Of a DNA stretch of 17,909 bases, positions 15,506-17,909 are shown one piece after another. This stretch comes from JBNGDW01 sp049975325 (GTDB lineage Bacteria; Cloacimonadota; Cloacimonadia; JGIOTU-2; JBNGDW01): NCBI GenBank assembly GCA_049975325.1, contig JBNGDW010000027.1, positions 1 through 17,909 of the forward strand. Direction: 5' to 3'. The notes below the pieces were generated by a model. It was not told where the DNA came from. It searched no databases and saw nothing but the letters and a program-made list of their open reading frames with translations. Within the stretch, counting starts at the first letter, position 1. Every line of letters begins with the position of its first letter. Both the position numbers and the translations under genes were made by a program.

Positions 15506-16606
15506 TTTATACTCCTTCTTATGTTTTTATTTTTACTAATTATTTCTTTATTAATATTTTCTGTTAGCATTTTTATTGAACCCTTCTCTCAACTGTACAC
15601 ATTACTTTATTATCTGGCAAAAAAACTGCATTACAATGGTACTCTAAAGTGTCATCTATTAATCGCCTTCGTTCGGAACCATCACTATTCATGATATACA
15701 AATGCCCATATCCAAATAATATTTTTGATCCATCACTTGAAAATACAGGTCTATAAGGACCTGCGGGACCTAAGTTAGTTAAATCAGAACCATCTTCATT
15801 CATACTATAAATGTTATCAGAAGCATAAAATACAATCTTACTTCCATTAGCAGGCATAGATACAGGAAATACAGGATAAATAAAATAACCCTCAAAAAGA
15901 TATTGATTGGTTGAATCTTCAAGATTAAAAACATATAATCCCCTATCAACCGCACCAGAAGAAGCGAGAGACCAGATATAAAATATTTTGTTATCATTTA
16001 TTGAAAAACAAGGATACCTAAATGAGCTATAATAATAGACAGATAGATTTTTATGTTTAATAACTTCGCTTTTATTTTCTCCATCATAATCCATAATAGA
16101 AACAGTGATAGTAGAATCTTTTTCTGTTAAAGTAGAATAGACAATCTTTGTTCCATCATGTGAATAACAAGGATACATTTCTTGAATATTTGGTGTATTT
16201 GTAAGGTTTATTATTTCCGTACTCTCTAAATCAAGCTCATAGATATCCTGATTATGGGAGAATACTATCTTGATTCCTTCCGGTGTTTCAGCAGTTGATG
16301 GGAAAGCCCCTCGGCTACCAATAGAATCATTTAATGTTGTAAAATCAGAACCATCAATGTTCATTGAATACACATGGTTACTACTAAATATTATTACTCT
16401 TTCACTATCAGGTGTAACAACAAGGTGGCCTACTAATGGTCTTAAATAATTTAGATCCGTTCCATCAGTATTTACTGTGCACAGCCAATCTTCGTAGACT
16501 ATTCTTTCGAGAGAATAATCAAAGCAGCCTGTCAAAACCACTATAGTTATAATAAATAGTCCAAAGAATATTATTTTTTTCATAACTGTATCCTCAATAT
16601 TTAAAT
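15318..16606. repeat. Exact 1289-bp direct repeat, copy 2
   Basis: Second copy of 13972-15260, separated from it by 57 bases. It carries lipoprotein copy 2 and the first 188 bases of the truncated beta-helix fragment. Confidence 0.93.
15573..16583 (-). CDS. TolB-like beta-propeller lipoprotein, copy 2
   Basis: Same 336-residue protein and same DNA as the copy at 14227-15237, with the same lipobox Cys20 and PD40-type repeats. Its 3' neighbour is the truncated beta-helix fragment, where copy 1 is followed by the intact gene. Its upstream sequence differs from copy 1 beyond 16606, and the gap to the PEGA-like lipoprotein gene is 34 bases. Identity includes synonymous sites, so the copies are very young, recently homogenised, or produced by misassembly. 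A doubled dose of the lipoprotein is the only functional consequence that can be read. Confidence 0.85.
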   Translation of the reverse strand: MKKIIFFGLFIITIVVLTGCFDYSLERIVYEDWLCTVNTDGTDLNYLRPLVGHLVVTPDSERVIIFSSNHVYSMNIDGSDFTTLNDSIGSRGAFPSTAETPEGIKIVFSHNQDIYELDLESTEIINLTNTPNIQEMYPCYSHDGTKIVYSTLTEKDSTITVSIMDYDGENKSEVIKHKNLSVYYYSSFRYPCFSINDNKIFYIWSLASSGAVDRGLYVFNLEDSTNQYLFEGYFIYPVFPVSMPANGSKIVFYASDNIYSMNEDGSDLTNLGPAGPYRPVFSSDGSKILFGYGHLYIMNSDGSERRRLIDDTLEYHCNAVFLPDNKVMCTVERRVQ

Positions 16607-16617
16607 GTGATATCTCC

Positions 16618-17511
16618 TTATTTAAAATTATGGCCTATTAAAATTGCATAAGAAGAATACCCTATTCTCTCATTCGGTAAATAAACAAAAACACTTCCTC
16701 TGCTTATGCATTCAAAATATAAAATGTTATTTAATTCAAACCCGCATCCGGCACCAAAATAAATAAATGGGGGTGATACCCTCCGCTCTTCTTCATATCT
16801 ACCCCAGGCAATACCAGTACCAATATGTCCTAAAATATATGGTTTAATTTTAAACAACTTAAAAGGAGTTATTTTTAAAGTAAAATATAATGGTAAAATA
16901 TTTACTTCTTCTTTTTTACTAGGTTTTCTTGTCCCTTGCAGATTAACCCCCAAACCCATCTGATATATATCCCTAAAAGAATATACATTTTCAATGAATA
17001 ATTCAGGAATATATACGATTTCGTTTTCCCCAGACTTGAGAAAATCACAAACGCCAAGACCTATGGCTAAATTCACAACCTTTTTCGGAGGTTCTACTGG
17101 TCTTGGTTTAATAAATATTGTCGTTAGCCCTACTGAATTTTTGTCTGAAATAGTAATTGTTGCTGGAACGAAGGATTTTCCTGAACCAGTAAAATAATCA
17201 AAAGCCATTACACAACCACCAAGATAAGGATCAATTAAGAAAAATGGAAGATCTCCCCAGATCGCTGGATTTAACTTTGTTTTTAACAAGGAATTGTGTT
17301 TTTGACCATTTGGTAATACAAGTTCTATTTGATTTTTTTTAGCTTTATATAAACTTATTGAGACAGGGGTTTCCCCCAACCTTTTAGTATTCACATAAAC
17401 ATCCACCTTCGTTGAATCACATGAGAATTCCACTTCCTGCTTGGGACCTTTAAGAATTGTTGCACAACCTGCAAATCCAACAATAAATAAAAAACCTAAT
17501 AATTTTTTCAT
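16618..17511 (-). CDS. Lipoprotein with PEGA-like domain and putative C-terminal beta-barrel-like region
   Basis: With the ATG at 17509-17511 the protein has 297 residues and a normal lipoprotein signal (M-K-K-L-L-G-F-L-F-I-V-G-F-A-G-C, Cys16). A GTG nine bases further out (17520) would add M-S-K; neither start has a strong ribosome site, and the ATG gives the better signal peptide. Residues about 32-70 (V-D-V-Y-V-N-T-K-R-L-G-E-T-P-V-S-I-S-L) are PEGA-like, a surface-associated beta fold. A small hydrophobic patch follows (F-F-L-I-D-P-Y-L-G-G-C-V-M-A-F-D-Y-F-T-G), common in PEGA lipoproteins. The second half, about 147-297, has alternating strands (I-Y-F-G-A-G-C-G-F-E-L-N-N, Y-A-I-L-I-G-H-N-F) like a small outer-membrane barrel, but this is tentative. 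The upstream 40 bases resemble the signal-peptide region of the TolB-like lipoprotein genes. Confidence 0.75.
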   Translation of the reverse strand: MKKLLGFLFIVGFAGCATILKGPKQEVEFSCDSTKVDVYVNTKRLGETPVSISLYKAKKNQIELVLPNGQKHNSLLKTKLNPAIWGDLPFFLIDPYLGGCVMAFDYFTGSGKSFVPATITISDKNSVGLTTIFIKPRPVEPPKKVVNLAIGLGVCDFLKSGENEIVYIPELFIENVYSFRDIYQMGLGVNLQGTRKPSKKEEVNILPLYFTLKITPFKLFKIKPYILGHIGTGIAWGRYEEERRVSPPFIYFGAGCGFELNNILYFECISRGSVFVYLPNERIGYSSYAILIGHNFK

Positions 17512-17512
17512 C

Positions 17513-17557
17513 TTACTCACAGCCTGTCAAAGCTACTATATTTATAATAATATGTTT
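17513..17557 (-). pseudogene. Possible relic of a lipoprotein signal peptide
   Basis: Read in one frame, these bases give K-H-I-I-I-N-I-V-A-L-T-G-C-E and a stop, with a stop just upstream as well. The DNA stretch TTTGACAGGCTG and about 20 bases before it resemble the signal-peptide/lipobox coding region of the 336-residue lipoprotein (I-I-T-I-V-V-L-T-G-C). It has no start codon and partly overlaps the 3' end of the next ORF, so it would be a fragment left by recombination, or chance. Confidence 0.3.
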
Positions 17558-17909
17558 TCAAAAACCTCGCTGGAACTAATAGCACATAGAGCTATATCAA
17601 AGGGAATGCCAAAATTTGCCAAACCTTTCTTTAATTGATTAAGTGCATTGATCCTTTTGTTCATTTCATCTTCTGTTACAAAGGGTGGATCAGGTATTAT
17701 TTCATCTTCATCATACCCGAAGAAATCAACGAGTTCCATATTTTCTAAATCAACTAACATATGTATTTCCATATCATCAAATTTTTCTACAATCCAAACT
17801 CCATTTTTATCCTTCTTTGTCACTTCTATGGAAATATCTGTTTCTTCGTAAGGATCGTTTATCCTTTTATACTCTATCTTATCGCCGACTTTTAGGTCTG
17901 GGGAGAACC
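17542..17909 (-). CDS. Hypothetical acidic protein, 5' end beyond the window
   Basis: The frame stays open to the right edge of the window, so the GTG at 17821-17823 is probably not the real start. At least 121 residues are visible, from F-S-P-D-L-K-V-G-D-K-I-E-Y onward. The first 60 residues look like alternating beta strands (I-S-I-E-V-T-K-K-D-K-N-G-V-W-I-V-E-K-F-D). Next come M-E-L-V-D-F-F-G-Y-D-E-D-E-I-I-P-D-P-P, strongly acidic, then a helix (E-D-E-M-N-K-R-I-N-A-L-N-Q-L-K-K-G-L) and a short non-polar tail. I do not recognise a family. It is on the same strand as the lipoprotein and beta-helix genes and ends 30 bases before the PEGA-like lipoprotein start, so it may be the upstream member of that operon. 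Confidence 0.6.
   Translation of the reverse strand, partial: FSPDLKVGDKIEYKRINDPYEETDISIEVTKKDKNGVWIVEKFDDMEIHMLVDLENMELVDFFGYDEDEIIPDPPFVTEDEMNKRINALNQLKKGLANFGIPFDIALCAISSSEVFENILL

Noticed and set aside
13972..16606. Insertion sequence or composite transposon as cause of the 1289-bp repeat
   Set aside because: No transposase gene, terminal inverted repeats or target-site duplication is visible at the repeat ends.
17821..17823. GTG as the start of the right-edge hypothetical gene
   Set aside because: The frame continues open upstream to the end of the window and no ribosome site precedes this GTG.

Overview
The window looks like part of a scaffold from an AT-rich, Gram-negative, uncultivated bacterium. 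The second half encodes secreted parallel beta-helix proteins that end in a C-terminal domain of the Por/type IX (FlgD-Ig-like) sorting type, preceded by an N-[FY]-PNPF motif. It also encodes several lipoproteins, one of them a TolB-like propeller. This combination is typical of the FCB superphylum and close relatives such as Cloacimonadota, Marinimicrobia or WOR-3-like lineages. The assignment is an inference from gene style. No rRNA, tRNA or CRISPR array was seen. A run of ten Ns (4570-4579) shows that the sequence is a scaffolded assembly.

Region 1 (1-6009, all minus strand) is a compact metabolic gene string. In transcription order it holds an MFS transporter, S-methyl-5-thioribose-1-phosphate isomerase (mtnA, interrupted by the N run), a class II aldolase/dehydratase, an aconitase-superfamily large subunit (LeuC/HacA type), glutamate racemase (murI), an eIF2B-alpha-like protein that lacks the MtnA catalytic cysteine, and the start of urocanate hydratase (hutU). 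Several genes overlap or nearly touch. MtnA and the aldolase most likely act in sequence on methylthioribose-phosphate or deoxyribose-phosphate sugars, the by-products of SAM chemistry.

Region 2 (6208-7412, plus strand) holds a lipoprotein with two carboxypeptidase-regulatory-like beta-sandwich domains, followed at once in another frame by a domain of the 'KPAIYLYPE' type. The ends of the two beta-sandwich domains line up only if a single base is added near 6846, so the two ORFs are probably one gene broken by a frameshift.

Region 3 (7608-17909, all minus strand, visibly more AT-rich) is a cell-surface and secretion cluster. In transcription order it holds an edge-truncated hypothetical, a PEGA-like lipoprotein, TolB-like lipoprotein copy 2, the truncated start of a beta-helix gene, lipoprotein copy 1, a 1378-residue pectate-lyase-like beta-helix protein and a 770-residue beta-helix protein. 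The most striking feature is an exact 1289-bp direct repeat (13972-15260 and 15318-16606). It carries the complete lipoprotein gene plus the first 62-63 codons of the beta-helix gene. At its inner edge, identity falls abruptly from 100 % to a diverged but homologous sequence. This points to recombination among paralogous lipoprotein/beta-helix cassettes, or to a misassembled repeat.

Smaller oddities include a dispersed GC-rich palindrome that once lies inside the MFS coding sequence and once supplies a stop codon, an AT-rich simple repeat translated inside a sorting domain, a long intergenic hairpin, and a relic of a lipoprotein signal peptide.
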